Shown: piece after piece, positions 55,387 through 64,000 of the stretch
Layout: each line of letters starts with the position of its first letter
How positions within the stretch are numbered: position 1 is the stretch's first letter
DNA from: Paenibacillus sp. J45TS6
Lineage (GTDB): Bacteria; Bacillota; Bacilli; Paenibacillales; Paenibacillaceae
Direction of reading: 5' to 3'
Assembly: GCF_018403285.1 (NCBI RefSeq)
Contig: NZ_BOSJ01000001.1
Location: 372,001 to 436,000, forward strand
Length of the DNA stretch: 64,000 nt
The notes under the pieces: generated by a model
Told to the model about the DNA's origin: nothing
The model's input: the letters and a program-made list of their open reading frames with translations, nothing else
Database searches by the model: none
Made by a program: the position numbers and the translations under genes

Positions 55387-55905
55387 TTAATAAATTTCTT
55401 TCATTTCACGTTCATGCTCACGAAGCTCAAATTCTCGGTTCTCCAACGCTTCCCATCCATCCTGTGTCAATAATTCAAGCTGAGCTTCCACAAGCGTACG
55501 GAAACGCGCTCGATAGATCGAAGCCTGTTTCTTCAGCTCTTCTACTTCCATCGAAATCTTGCGTGACTTCGACAAAGCTTCGTTTATGATGCGGTCTGCA
55601 TTCTTCTCCGCTTCCTTCACGATCAGCTGCGCTTCTTTCTTCGAATTATTCTTCACTTCATCTGCAGCTTCTTGAGCAACGATAATGGTCTTACTCAGCG
55701 TCTCCTCAATGTTTGAGAAATGATCCAGCTTCTCCTGCACGGACAGCAGCTGGTTATTAAGTTCCTTATTCTCGCGGATCACAGCCTCATAATCTTTGAT
55801 GACTTGATCCAGGAATTCGTTAACCTCATCCTCATCATACCCACGAATTCTGCGAGAGAACTCTTTATTATGTATGTCCAGCGGTGTAAGCGGCATACTG
55901 TCCAC
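55387..55905 (-). CDS. divIVA: Cell division initiation protein DivIVA
   Basis: 172 residues. The N-terminal lipid-binding segment (PLTPLDIHNKEFSRRIRGYD, ending YDEDEVNEFLDQVIKDYE) and a long C-terminal coiled coil are the DivIVA layout. It recruits to curved membrane at poles and septum. AGGAGGTG fits ATG 55905. A terminator precedes it, so it has its own promoter. Confidence 0.97.
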   Translation of the reverse strand: MDSMPLTPLDIHNKEFSRRIRGYDEDEVNEFLDQVIKDYEAVIRENKELNNQLLSVQEKLDHFSNIEETLSKTIIVAQEAADEVKNNSKKEAQLIVKEAEKNADRIINEALSKSRKISMEVEELKKQASIYRARFRTLVEAQLELLTQDGWEALENREFELREHEREMKEIY

Positions 55906-55946
55906 CTCCTATAAAATTAACCTCCGAAAAAGGAGATTTATGAAAC

Positions 55947-55990
55947 AAAAAAATAATGGTGAACCTTCTGCCACCATAGGGAGCAGAAGA
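55947..55990 (-). terminator. Terminator between ylmH and divIVA
   Basis: On the minus strand CTTCTGC and GCAGAAG form the main stem and are followed by CACCATTATTTTTTT. Confidence 0.65.
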
Positions 55991-56116
55991 CTTACGGAAT
56001 AATGTAATATTCACCACCTGTATATCAACATGTAGTTTATATCGGCAACTTCATACGTTGTCATAATGCCTAGACCTATACTTTTCGACAAGAAGAGCAG
56101 AATTCCTGCAACATAC

Positions 56117-56899
56117 TTAGACAAATTTACCGACTTTGACACGATAACGTCCTTTTTTAGTAACCCCATCTATTTCCACAACTTTAAAACGTCCTAACCC
56201 TTGAACAGATACTACGTCTCCTGCCCGAAGAGCTTTCGACGGATCTTCTGTTACTCGGAAGTTCACTTTACAGCGACCTGCCTTAATGGGTGTAAGAATT
56301 TTGCTGCGGCTAAGCCTGTACACATCACTTGCGATCCCGTCGAGACGCAAAGAAGCTACCGTCAGATCCATCATCTGAAGTGATACATCACTCGTCCGAA
56401 GCTGATCGACCGGCAGAATATCTGTAAATACATTCACACGGTGAACCTGATGCAGATGTATCGATAAATAATCTGCAACTTCTTTGGCAACTACCGTATG
56501 GCAACCATCATCAAGCACATGAATGTCTCCAATCTTACCTCTTTTCAGGCCAAGACTCAAGAGTGCACCCATATAATCCCCGTGTTCGAGCTGTAGTAAT
56601 TTTTGGTCTGCTGAAGTAATCGCCAGCACAGCTAGCTCCATGCTCTCCTCTTCTAAATAAGCATAATCCGGTGCTACCAGTGCACGTTTACGTTCAGCCG
56701 TTTCTGAACCCCCATCCAGATGTATCTGCACATCGTTTCGGCGATTCATAAGTGATTCCAAAATATAAGCCTGGCGAGGATCGAGAAAGTCCGTCAGTTT
56801 CATCTCATGAAACTGTCCCGCACGTTCGACCCACTCCCAGGCTTTGTCTACAAAATCCCGTTCATCGGGGTGAAAATGATCGTAAACTTCTGTTTTCAT
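56117..56899 (-). CDS. ylmH: YlmH, S4-domain RNA-binding protein
   Basis: 260 residues. The N-terminal half (MKTEVYDHFHPDERDFVDKA) is of the YlmH type, and an S4 domain spans about residues 185-250 (VASLRLDGIASDVYRLSRSK ... VSVQGLGRFKVVEID). Known relatives bind ribosomal RNA or peptidyl-tRNA-bearing 50S subunits (ribosome rescue). In the division cluster as in Bacillus. Confidence 0.93.
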   Translation of the reverse strand: MKTEVYDHFHPDERDFVDKAWEWVERAGQFHEMKLTDFLDPRQAYILESLMNRRNDVQIHLDGGSETAERKRALVAPDYAYLEEESMELAVLAITSADQKLLQLEHGDYMGALLSLGLKRGKIGDIHVLDDGCHTVVAKEVADYLSIHLHQVHRVNVFTDILPVDQLRTSDVSLQMMDLTVASLRLDGIASDVYRLSRSKILTPIKAGRCKVNFRVTEDPSKALRAGDVVSVQGLGRFKVVEIDGVTKKGRYRVKVGKFV

Positions 56900-56952
56900 T
56901 TCAAGATCACCCTGCTTTGCATATCATACTTACCTAAAGGCATTCGTATAAT

Positions 56953-57228
56953 CTACGTCAATATACTGCTTAGAATAGCAATGAGTCCCATTGCTGCATA
57001 ACGCAGAGCAAAAAGCGCAATGATTGGAGAGATATCAATCATACCGAAGATTGGCGGTATAAAACGCCGGAACGGCGCAAGATATGGCTCTACAAATTTG
57101 CCTATTATTTCTCCAAATTTACTCTCACGTGCATTAGGCAACCAAGACATTAAGATATAAATAAGAATCAGCCAGTAGTAAATATCTACTATAGCTGTGA
57201 TTGCTTGAACTACAATCTCCAAAAACAA
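56953..57228 (-). CDS. ylmG: YggT-family membrane protein (YlmG)
   Basis: 91 residues (or 89). Two hydrophobic segments flank ESKFGEIIGKFVEPYLAPFR, and the PYLAPFRRFIPPIFGMIDISP block is the YggT signature. Start is TTG 57228, or TTG 57222, which has better spacing to GAGGTG. Involved in division or chloroplast-like membrane organisation in homologues, by weak evidence. One base after sepF. Confidence 0.9.
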   Translation of the reverse strand: MFLEIVVQAITAIVDIYYWLILIYILMSWLPNARESKFGEIIGKFVEPYLAPFRRFIPPIFGMIDISPIIALFALRYAAMGLIAILSSILT

Positions 57229-57229
57229 T

Positions 57230-57691
57230 TCACCTCATTCTGCCGTAATCTGCGTCGCTCTCACTTTCAGCCAAAATCTCCGCGATTGTTCCTTGAATCT
57301 CCACCGTATCTGGTGTGCACAAGAAAATATTCCCGCCTATTTTGGAAATGCCCCCACCCAGTGCATATACCGTTCCGCTTAAGAAATCGATAATCCGCAG
57401 AGCTTGATCTTTGCGGACACGCTGAAGATTGATCACAACGGTGCGATGAGCACGGATATGATCCGCAATCTCTTGAGCTTCATCATAACTGCGTGGTTCG
57501 TAGAGAACAACTTTTACATTTTTTTGGGAATGGATACTCACCACATTATTTCCCTTCTGATTTCTACGTTTATCGAAGTTCGGGGTTTCAACTTCTTGTT
57601 CCTGTTCATCATTACGTGTATTATTTACTTGTTCTCGCTCAATAATCTCTTCTTCTTCCTGCAACCCAAAAAAATTCATGAATTTATTCAT
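57230..57691 (-). CDS. sepF: Cell division protein SepF
   Basis: 153 residues. An N-terminal amphipathic membrane-binding helix ([13 protein letters not shown]), a disordered linker, and the DUF552 domain ([20 protein letters not shown], then [38 protein letters not shown]). It links FtsZ filaments to the membrane. ATG 57691 has AAGGAG with 9 bases; ATG 57700 has none. Confidence 0.96.
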   Translation of the reverse strand: MNKFMNFFGLQEEEEIIEREQVNNTRNDEQEQEVETPNFDKRRNQKGNNVVSIHSQKNVKVVLYEPRSYDEAQEIADHIRAHRTVVINLQRVRKDQALRIIDFLSGTVYALGGGISKIGGNIFLCTPDTVEIQGTIAEILAESESDADYGRMR

Positions 57692-57704
57692 TACACTCAT
57701 CTCC

Positions 57705-58403
57705 TTAGTCCTCCTCTTTTCCTACAAGAACACTTCCCAGCCTTACCCAGGTAGCCCCTTCTTCAACAGCAACTTCATAATCATTCGACATTCCCATCGA
57801 CAAATGGGTCAGCGGCTGATTCGTTAAAGCTTGTCTGTTCAAATCATCCCTTAGTTCACGAAGTCCGCGAAATACAGGGCGAGTACGTTCTGCATCTTCC
57901 TCAAAAGGAGCCATTGTCATTAATCCGGTAATATGAACATGAGGAAATTCACGAATTTGCTTGAGTAAAGGTACGACTTCTTCCGGCTCAAGACCATATT
58001 TTGATTCTTCTCCAGATATATTCACCTGAAGCATGCACTCTACTTGCAGATCACTCAGACCTGCCTTTTTCTCAATCTCTTTTGCAAGAGAAAGACGATC
58101 AAGTGAATGAATGTATGCGAATTTGCCAATAACATCTTTAACCTTATTGGTCTGCAAATGTCCTATGAAATGCCATATACCTCTATCGTGCAGTGCATTC
58201 CATTTGTCTTCAGCGTTCTGCCAGCGATTCTCACCAATATGTATAAGTCCGTGATCCAGCACTTTACTGGTCATCGCAGTCGATACATATTTTGTAACGG
58301 CAATTACACCGACCTCTTCTCTATTTCGTCCGCTTCGTTTACATGCGGCCGTTATACACTCATCAACATGCTGAATTCTCTCCTCCAGTTGCAAGGAGGT
58401 CAC
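57705..58403 (-). CDS. ylmE: YggS/YlmE-type PLP homeostasis protein
   Basis: 232 residues, alanine-racemase-like fold without racemase activity. The PLP-lysine is in [13 protein letters not shown], with [13 protein letters not shown] and GLMTMAP, and the phosphate site [20 protein letters not shown]. It starts at GTG 58403, overlapping ylmD by 4 bases. Confidence 0.94.
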   Translation of the reverse strand: MTSLQLEERIQHVDECITAACKRSGRNREEVGVIAVTKYVSTAMTSKVLDHGLIHIGENRWQNAEDKWNALHDRGIWHFIGHLQTNKVKDVIGKFAYIHSLDRLSLAKEIEKKAGLSDLQVECMLQVNISGEESKYGLEPEEVVPLLKQIREFPHVHITGLMTMAPFEEDAERTRPVFRGLRELRDDLNRQALTNQPLTHLSMGMSNDYEVAVEEGATWVRLGSVLVGKEED

Positions 58404-59305
58404 CTCTCTTCCAATCCGATCCAGCTTGCCATACGACCCGTAATCCCGTTTTCCTTACGATAACTGAAGAACAATTCAGGATGGCAGCTTGTACACCATG
58501 AAGTAATTTCGATATGTTCCGGCAATATTCCTGCTTTTATCATAATGTGTCGATTCACTTCTTTCAAGTCAAGCATACTTTTTCCATCTGAAATCGGTTT
58601 ATGGCAAGCTTCATAAGTACAACCTTTATGTTTGTCATTACCCTCTGAAACCTCATACCAAACCTTCACCTTATTCATCACATAGTCGTCTACCTCATAA
58701 CAGCAGCTGCCTATAGACGGGCCAATTGCGGTTCTAATGTCATGACGATTACACCCATAATCCTCTTCCATTCGTGTAATCATTCGCTCCGCAATCCCGG
58801 CAACGGTGCCTTTCCAGCCCGCATGAGCAAGTCCTACAACTTCTTTCACCGGATCGAAGAAATACAAAGGTACACAATCGGCATAAAAGGAAGTTAACAG
58901 AATACCTCTTACGTTAGTAAGTAGTCCGTCCGTTTCCTGAAAAGCCGATTCGCGATCTAGAAAACCTCTGCCCTTATCTCGCTCGGTTACAATCGCAACC
59001 TCATTCTTGTGCACTTGCTCCCCGCAAGTCCATGATTCTGGCTTCATACCGATTTCTTTAGCGATCCGCGTTCGGTTCTCGATAACATCCTGCGGATCAT
59101 CCCCCACATGAAAAGCACAATTCAAACTGCTGTAAGGCGCTTTCCCCACTCCGCCCAAACGGCTCGTATAACCAACTTTGAGTCCTATATCTGCCTCATA
59201 GCTTTTCCAAGGTTCTATTTCAAACAATCCCGGGCTCCCAGCAGCAGAATGATTCAAGCTGGGAGAATCGAGGGATGCTGTCTTTTTGAATACAAACGGT
59301 TCCAT
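58400..59305 (-). CDS. ylmD: Multicopper-oxidase-like laccase-domain protein YlmD (YfiH/PgeF family)
   Basis: 301 residues. The family's copper/zinc-binding residues are seen in LNCAFHVGDDPQ, CVPLYFFDP, GLAHAGWKGTVAGI and GSCCYEV. Homologues act on peptidoglycan intermediates or purine nucleosides. The frame may begin at GTG 59320, but ATG 59305 has better spacing to GAGGTG. Stop overlaps ylmE. Confidence 0.92.
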   Translation of the reverse strand: MEPFVFKKTASLDSPSLNHSAAGSPGLFEIEPWKSYEADIGLKVGYTSRLGGVGKAPYSSLNCAFHVGDDPQDVIENRTRIAKEIGMKPESWTCGEQVHKNEVAIVTERDKGRGFLDRESAFQETDGLLTNVRGILLTSFYADCVPLYFFDPVKEVVGLAHAGWKGTVAGIAERMITRMEEDYGCNRHDIRTAIGPSIGSCCYEVDDYVMNKVKVWYEVSEGNDKHKGCTYEACHKPISDGKSMLDLKEVNRHIMIKAGILPEHIEITSWCTSCHPELFFSYRKENGITGRMASWIGLEER

Positions 59306-59411
59306 GAAAGTAAAATTCACCTCATCTTTTTTTACAGTGTAACAAAAATACAGCTAAATTGCTCATCCACCTTCGCTTAGAAGAAAGACTCTGCCTTTTT
59401 CCACTCTTTTT

Positions 59412-59756
59412 TCAAAACCCGCGCCGCTGCTCCTCCCGGCTTCGTTCCCATCGTTCTGAGCTTGGCTGCTCTCCATCGCCCGGATGCTCCTTGATCTCAT
59501 CCATCTTAACAAGCACCACATCTGAACCGATTTTGACAATATTACGCCATGGGATGATTAGGTCTGCTCCACCGCCGAATAACCCCATAAAACGGCTGTA
59601 ACTCGGGACAACAATCGCATCAATTCGCCCATTCCTAAGGTCAAGTTCCAGATCACTAATCTGGCCAAGCCTTTTTCCATCGATAATATTAATCACGTCT
59701 TTGGTTTGAAAATCCGAAATTTTCATCGCTCTTACCGTTAAATCTCCTGAACTCAT
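59412..59756 (-). CDS. ylmC: YlmC/YmxH PRC-barrel sporulation protein
   Basis: 114 residues: PRC-barrel fold (MKISDFQTKDVINIIDGKRL, GQISDLELDLRNGRIDAIVV, DLIIPWRNIVKIGSDVVLVK) and a charged, disordered tail. Known sporulation-associated family with unclear role. ATG 59756 is used; a second ATG 33 bases on matches the family start. Confidence 0.9.
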   Translation of the reverse strand: MSSGDLTVRAMKISDFQTKDVINIIDGKRLGQISDLELDLRNGRIDAIVVPSYSRFMGLFGGGADLIIPWRNIVKIGSDVVLVKMDEIKEHPGDGEQPSSERWERSREEQRRGF

Positions 59757-59870
59757 CCCTTATCACATCCCGCTTTATGTGCTTATAATTTACTATATGA
59801 TTCATTCGCCCAAAATGTACTTATTTTTAAGATCGTTGCAACATGCTTTAAAAACTCTTGTACAAAAAGA

Positions 59871-59913
59871 TAAAACCTTTATTTCTGCCTAAGGCAAAAA
59901 TAAAGGTTTAGGA
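59871..59913 (-). terminator. Terminator of sigG
   Basis: AAACCTTTATTTTTGCC and GGCAGAAATAAAGGTTT pair on the minus strand around TTA, followed by TATCTTTTTG. Confidence 0.75.
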
Positions 59914-59972
59914 ATTTAGTTCAGTATGCAATTTAACTAAATACATTGCATTTTCTTTGTACTGCAAAAACC

Positions 59973-60755
59973 CTACGTCTTCACATGTTTCTGCATTTGC
60001 TGGATCGCTGACTTTTCAAGACGAGACACTTGAGCCTGAGAAATACCGATCTCATCTGCTACTTCCATTTGCGTTTTTCCTTCAAAGAAGCGCATAGACA
60101 ATATCATTTTTTCCCGCTGACCCAGCCTGAGCATCGCTTCTCTAAGAGCAATTTCTTCAATCCAGGTCACATCCTTATTCCTGTCGTCACTGATCTGATC
60201 CATTACATAGATCGGATCACCACCGTCATGGTAGATCGGTTCGAACAAGGATACCGGATCTTGAATCGCATCTAGCGCAAACACGACATCTTCTTTGGGC
60301 ACACCCAGCACCTCAGATATCTCGGAAACAGTAGGTTCCCTCGAATTGAGATTGGTTAGTGCATCCCTGACTTGCAGTGCTTTGTATGCGATGTCTCTCA
60401 GAGATCTTGATACACGAATCGGATTGTTATCACGAAGGTATCTGCGAATCTCACCGATAATCATCGGTACCGCATACGTGGAGAATTTTACATTTTGAGA
60501 CAAATCAAAGTTGTCGATGGCTTTCATCAAGCCAATACAACCGACCTGAAACAAATCGTCAACGAATTCTCCCCGGTTATTGAAACGTTGAATGACACTG
60601 AGTACTAATCGCAGATTGCCATTCACCAATTTCTCTCTAGCTGAGCGCTCATTATTTTGCTGTAGATTTGTAAATAACTCACGCATCTCTACGTTGGTTA
60701 GGACCGGCAGTTTCGCGGTATCCACGCCACAAATCTCGACTTTATTACGAGTCAT
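59973..60755 (-). CDS. sigG: Forespore late sigma factor SigG
   Basis: 260 residues, with region 2 (NGNLRLVLSVIQRFNNRGEF, FQVGCIGLMKAIDNFD), region 3, and region 4 HTH (EVADEIGISQAQVSRLEKSA). The N-terminal MTRNKVEICGVDTAKLPVL is specific to SigG and includes the CsfB-related region. GGGAGGT precedes the ATG. Downstream of sigE as in Bacillus. Confidence 0.97.
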   Translation of the reverse strand: MTRNKVEICGVDTAKLPVLTNVEMRELFTNLQQNNERSAREKLVNGNLRLVLSVIQRFNNRGEFVDDLFQVGCIGLMKAIDNFDLSQNVKFSTYAVPMIIGEIRRYLRDNNPIRVSRSLRDIAYKALQVRDALTNLNSREPTVSEISEVLGVPKEDVVFALDAIQDPVSLFEPIYHDGGDPIYVMDQISDDRNKDVTWIEEIALREAMLRLGQREKMILSMRFFEGKTQMEVADEIGISQAQVSRLEKSAIQQMQKHVKT

Positions 60756-60857
60756 CGTGATTTACCTCCCAAGGAGAAACATTAATGTACATTATCTCCC
60801 TGAGCGGTGTTTTTATTCCAAAAATAAAACCTTACCAGTTATAACCAAGACTTGATT

Positions 60858-61580
60858 TTACACCATTTTATTGAATTCCTTACGCAGCCGCTTAATGATT
60901 CTTTTTTCGAGCCGAGAAATATAAGACTGGGAAATGCCCAGCATGTCCGCAACATCTTTTTGTGTTTTTTCTTCCCCGTCTTGAAGTCCGAACCTTAGTT
61001 CCATGATCATGCGCTCTCGATCTGTCAGCTTGTCTAATGCTTTGTGCAACAGTTTTCGATCTACCTGCTCTTCAATATTTCGGTAAATCGTATCATTCTC
61101 GGTACCCAGTACATCGGAAAGCAGCAGCTCATTTCCATCCCAGTCGATATTCAGCGGCTCATCAAAAGACACTTCTGACCGGATCTTACTGTTACGCCGC
61201 AAGTACATCAATATTTCATTCTCAATACACCGGGAAGCATAGGTCGCCAGCTTAATTTTTTTCTCTGGGTCAAATGTGTTCACTGCCTTGATTAGTCCAA
61301 TTGCCCCAATAGAGATTAAATCTTCAATGTTAATGCCGGTATTCTCAAATTTGCGAGCAATGTATACGACAAGCCGGATGTTTCTTTCAATCAGCATCGC
61401 CCGGATCGCAGGGTCGCCTGTCTGCAATTTTTGCAGTAAAAATTCTTCCTCTTCCCTTGTCAGCGGCGGGGGCAGTGCTTCACTTCCACCAATATAATAA
61501 ATCTCTTCGCTTTTTAGCCCAAACAAAAATAAAAATCTGTAATATTGCAGCTGTACGGCAAGTTTCCATTTGACGAGCAT
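60858..61580 (-). CDS. sigE: Mother-cell sigma factor SigE (pro-form)
   Basis: 240 residues. The N-terminal pro-sequence ([18 protein letters not shown]) ends in [20 protein letters not shown], where SpoIIGA cuts; regions 2-4 follow. ATG 61580 has GGAGG at 8 bases; a GTG two codons earlier is less likely. 12 bases after spoIIGA. Confidence 0.97.
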   Translation of the reverse strand: MLVKWKLAVQLQYYRFLFLFGLKSEEIYYIGGSEALPPPLTREEEEFLLQKLQTGDPAIRAMLIERNIRLVVYIARKFENTGINIEDLISIGAIGLIKAVNTFDPEKKIKLATYASRCIENEILMYLRRNSKIRSEVSFDEPLNIDWDGNELLLSDVLGTENDTIYRNIEEQVDRKLLHKALDKLTDRERMIMELRFGLQDGEEKTQKDVADMLGISQSYISRLEKRIIKRLRKEFNKMV

Positions 61581-61592
61581 GTACACTTCCTC

Positions 61593-62561
61593 CTATACCA
61601 CGTTCAGCGGCTTTTCTGTTTGACCGGCCGTTGTTTTGACTACAGCAGGTTCTTGCACATATTCCGGGTGAATGATGGCCTGATACTTCCCTTCCGAGGA
61701 TAACTTCCCTCCATCGAGTCCAATCAAGGTACGTCTTGGTGTATAGCAAGTCCCGTTCATCATTACTTTTACCGAGTCTGGTTTAAGTGCAAGCATAAAC
61801 GATGTTCCTTTATTAATTCCCCGGTAAGGTATAAGCCTGAGACGATCCTGCCAGATGAACTCCTCTTCGAGCTCCATAATTAACGTGTCTGCCGAAACTT
61901 CTGAGATTCTTCCTTTCCAAGAAGGGGGTAGATGGGATTCCCACAACGAAGCTTCCATCACGGTAACCGGTGTCCGTGTGAGTGGATCCGTAAGCTGATT
62001 CCCTGTATCCACAAGCCCCGTACAAGTTACTTCCACTCCTCCTATCTCAACAATAATGTCTCCGAAAAAAACAGACATCTGTTCCGTCTTTCTTTTGCTT
62101 GACTGCACTCCTTTAAAAACAAGCAGAACCGCAAAAAAAGTAATAAATACAAACCAAAAGCCAACCTGGAGTTCAAAAGAGACTCCGCCTGTCGTCGTAA
62201 ATAAAATACCATTAAATAAATCAGCTGAACTCTGCAGCATATAATGAACGCCAAGCACGCCGCCCGCTGCCACAAAATTAACTACATAAAACGTCCCTAT
62301 TGTTTTTGTAAATGCTTGTAAACTATGAAATCCAAATGCGGTCCAGATCATAAACAGGGATAATGTGAATTTAATTAAGAACGTGTACAAAAAAGTAAGT
62401 TCCGGAACAAACATCATTACTACATACAAAGCCCCGATGATCGAAGAAATGATCATTCTCCACCATTTTGGCTTTTTCTTCTGCATCCAAGCGGTAAGGA
62501 ACAGCAGCACCCAGTCAATAAGCAGGTTCGTTAGAAAAATCAAGTCGATATATACAACCAG
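61593..62561 (-). CDS. spoIIGA: SigE-processing membrane aspartic protease SpoIIGA, apparent CTG start
   Basis: About 322 residues. Five membrane helices are followed by a protease domain with the active-site CTGLVDTGNQLTDPLT, and the LIPYRG and IHPEY end motifs. The only in-frame starts are CTG 62561 and TTG 62543. From CTG the protein reads MVVYIDLIFLTN, which aligns residue by residue with Bacillus MKIYLDVIWLLN, and AGGTG lies 7 bases ahead. The TTG would remove this conserved part of the first helix. Confidence 0.92.
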   Translation of the reverse strand: MVVYIDLIFLTNLLIDWVLLFLTAWMQKKKPKWWRMIISSIIGALYVVMMFVPELTFLYTFLIKFTLSLFMIWTAFGFHSLQAFTKTIGTFYVVNFVAAGGVLGVHYMLQSSADLFNGILFTTTGGVSFELQVGFWFVFITFFAVLLVFKGVQSSKRKTEQMSVFFGDIIVEIGGVEVTCTGLVDTGNQLTDPLTRTPVTVMEASLWESHLPPSWKGRISEVSADTLIMELEEEFIWQDRLRLIPYRGINKGTSFMLALKPDSVKVMMNGTCYTPRRTLIGLDGGKLSSEGKYQAIIHPEYVQEPAVVKTTAGQTEKPLNVV

Positions 62562-62599
62562 GTCCTCTCACCTGCCTTACATAAATCATGAATACATTC

Positions 62600-62632
62600 A
62601 GTATAAGGAGAAGATATCTCAAAGTCTGTCTA
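62600..62632 (-). promoter_or_regulatory. Candidate Spo0A-activated spoIIG promoter with 21-base spacer
   Basis: TAGACA and TATACT on the minus strand are 21 bases apart; the Bacillus spoIIG promoter has a similarly abnormal 22-base spacer. Candidate 0A boxes (consensus TGNCGAA) read TGTCTAA at 62627-62633 and TGTCGTA at 62660-62666. Confidence 0.6.
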
Positions 62633-62672
62633 AACGTGGGAAGTGATTTGTACTATTTTTGTCGTAAAAAGA

Positions 62673-62723
62673 AAATAAAAAAGACTGTAGACAAACTAGG
62701 TTTAGGCTAGTTTGTCTACAGTC
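62673..62723 (-). repeat. Terminator hairpin of ftsZ, copy 2 of a dispersed repeat
   Basis: GACTGTAGACAAACTAG (minus strand, from 62723) pairs perfectly with its 17-base complement ending at 62683, and TTTTTTATTTTC follows. It differs from the copy at 3950 by about three bases in 50. Confidence 0.9.
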
Positions 62724-62769
62724 TGCCAGCAGTCCAATGGACTGCAGTTCGTTATGCATAAAAAGACGA

Positions 62770-63900
62770 TTATTCGTTATGATTGCTGCCATTATTTCTT
62801 GAGCGATTACGTAAGAAAGTCGGAATATCAAGTTGATCCGAACCCGGCCCATTACTGAACGGTTTCAGGTTGTTGTTTGATGGACGGCTCTCTTGCGGTT
62901 CAGTAGATTGAACCGGTTTGCGAGTAGACTGCGGGATAGGATCTGGCTTACTCTCGAATCCTGTCGCGATAACCGTAACTTTGATTTCCTCTTTCAGGTT
63001 CTCGTCAATGATCGCACCAAAGATCATATTCACTTCCAGATCGGAAGCAGAAGTAACAATCTCGGCTGCTTCATTTACCTCATACAAGGACAGGTTAGAA
63101 CCACCTGTAATGTTCATGATAACACCGCGAGCTCCTTCAATCGAAGTCTCCAGAAGCGGACTCATAATTGCTTTGCGTGCAGCTTCTGCAGCCCGATTCT
63201 CTCCCGTAGCCATACCGATACCCATAAGTGCAGAACCGCGTTCTGTCATAATGGTTTTTACATCGGCAAAGTCAAGGTTGATAAGACCCGGAACTTGGAT
63301 CAAGTCAGAGATACCTTGTACTGCTTGGCGAAGAACATTATCTGCTTCGCGGAAAGCTTCAAGCATTGGAGTCTTTTTGTCTACAATCTCAAGCAAACGA
63401 TCATTTGGAATCACAATCAGTGTATCTACTTTTTCTTTGAGAGCTTCAATACCGTGCTCTGCTTGATTGTAACGTTTACGTCCTTCGAATGTAAATGGAC
63501 GTGTAACCACACCAACTGTTAACGCTCCGCACTCTTTAGCGATCTCAGCGATAACAGGAGCAGCACCTGTTCCTGTACCTCCGCCCATACCAGCAGTAAC
63601 GAACACCATGTCCGCACCTTTTAAGGTATTCGCAATCAGATCACGAGACTCTTCTGCAGCCTTTTTACCTACTTCTGGATTAGCACCAGCGCCAAGTCCT
63701 CTTGTGAGCTTATCACCGATTTGAAGTTTATGTTCTGAGCGGGCTAAATGAAGTGCTTGAGCATCCGTATTCACCGTAATGAATTCGACTCCTTGCACAC
63801 CATTCTCAATCATTCGATTAACAGCATTACTTCCGCCGCCACCGACACCTATTACTTTTATCTGAGCCAAGCTCTCCATATCGAAATCAAATTCCAACAT
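62770..63900 (-). CDS. ftsZ: Cell division GTPase FtsZ
   Basis: 376 residues. The GTP signature GGGTGTG is at residues 106-112, the T7 synergy loop NLDFADV at about 208-214, and the C-terminal peptide [10 protein letters not shown] (binding SepF, FtsA) near the end, after a disordered linker. ATG 63900 ([10 protein letters not shown]) has GGGGGAG upstream. The gene before it is beyond the window, most likely ftsA. Confidence 0.98.
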   Translation of the reverse strand: MLEFDFDMESLAQIKVIGVGGGGSNAVNRMIENGVQGVEFITVNTDAQALHLARSEHKLQIGDKLTRGLGAGANPEVGKKAAEESRDLIANTLKGADMVFVTAGMGGGTGTGAAPVIAEIAKECGALTVGVVTRPFTFEGRKRYNQAEHGIEALKEKVDTLIVIPNDRLLEIVDKKTPMLEAFREADNVLRQAVQGISDLIQVPGLINLDFADVKTIMTERGSALMGIGMATGENRAAEAARKAIMSPLLETSIEGARGVIMNITGGSNLSLYEVNEAAEIVTSASDLEVNMIFGAIIDENLKEEIKVTVIATGFESKPDPIPQSTRKPVQSTEPQESRPSNNNLKPFSNGPGSDQLDIPTFLRNRSRNNGSNHNE

Positions 63901-64000
63901 ACTTTTCCATCTCCCCCTCATGTGTGCATGGATGGCTCGTCCACGTTCCGAAAATGAATCCAGACCATTTCATATATCGACGAACAATACCATTTCGTAA

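Overview
The window looks like a chromosomal segment of a Paenibacillus-type endospore-forming Bacillota (low to moderate G+C). The 46-64 kb part keeps the Bacillus order ftsZ - spoIIGA - sigE - sigG - ylmC/D/E - sepF - ylmG - ylmH - divIVA - ileS - (yteA-like) - lspA - rluD - pyr operon, with dapL inserted between rluD and pyrR. LL-diaminopimelate aminotransferase, a YjcZ-type spore protein and a WGxxGxxG-CTERM protein also fit Paenibacillus. Almost everything is on the minus strand.

Layout. 0-6.6 kb: small genes, a tRNA-Val, an A+T-rich orphan large serine recombinase whose catalytic N-terminus is separated by a probable one-base frameshift in an A7 run, two small sporulation/surface proteins, and ung. 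6.6-12.1 kb: tRNA-Leu, then an operon with a membrane-anchored degenerate GGDEF protein (I-site kept, GGDEF lost), a 49-residue membrane peptide, a family 2 processive glycosyltransferase and a small membrane protein. This resembles the Bacillus ydaKLMN c-di-GMP-controlled exopolysaccharide system. Small unknown proteins follow. 12.2-28.4 kb: a complete Gram-positive type IV pilus locus. One operon reads pilB-pilT-pilC-pilA-pilD-pilMN(fused)-pilO. A divergent gene encodes a 1,527-residue surface protein (DUF5057-like, choice-of-anchor-A-like, BIG2-like repeats). A third, convergent operon encodes a membrane PD-(D/E)XK nuclease, two minor prepilins and a PilX-like protein. PilB starts with a textbook tandem MshEN c-di-GMP motif, so the exopolysaccharide and pilus modules probably respond to the same second messenger.

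28.5-37.4 kb: an IS200-type element, two CAT-anticodon tRNAs, two very small proteins, and a five-gene operon that combines MacA/MacB-like export components with two ABC ATPases (one with an AbrB-like tail) and a solute-binding lipoprotein. 37.5-46.9 kb: the pyrimidine operon pyrR-pyrB-pyrC-carA-carB-pyrF-pyrE, with a consensus promoter, PyrR-binding loop and attenuator, but without pyrP, pyrK or pyrD. 47-55.3 kb: dapL, rluD, lspA, a DksA-like protein, DUF5665 and ileS under a T-box. 55.4-63.9 kb: division and sporulation genes up to ftsZ, ending just inside its upstream region.

Most interesting points: the c-di-GMP-linked pilus/exopolysaccharide neighbourhood and its giant surface protein; the membrane nuclease translationally coupled to minor pilins; the hybrid export/solute-binding ABC operon; a nearly identical terminator hairpin present at both ends of the window; and spoIIGA apparently starting at CTG. 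All functional claims come from reading the sequence without database searches.
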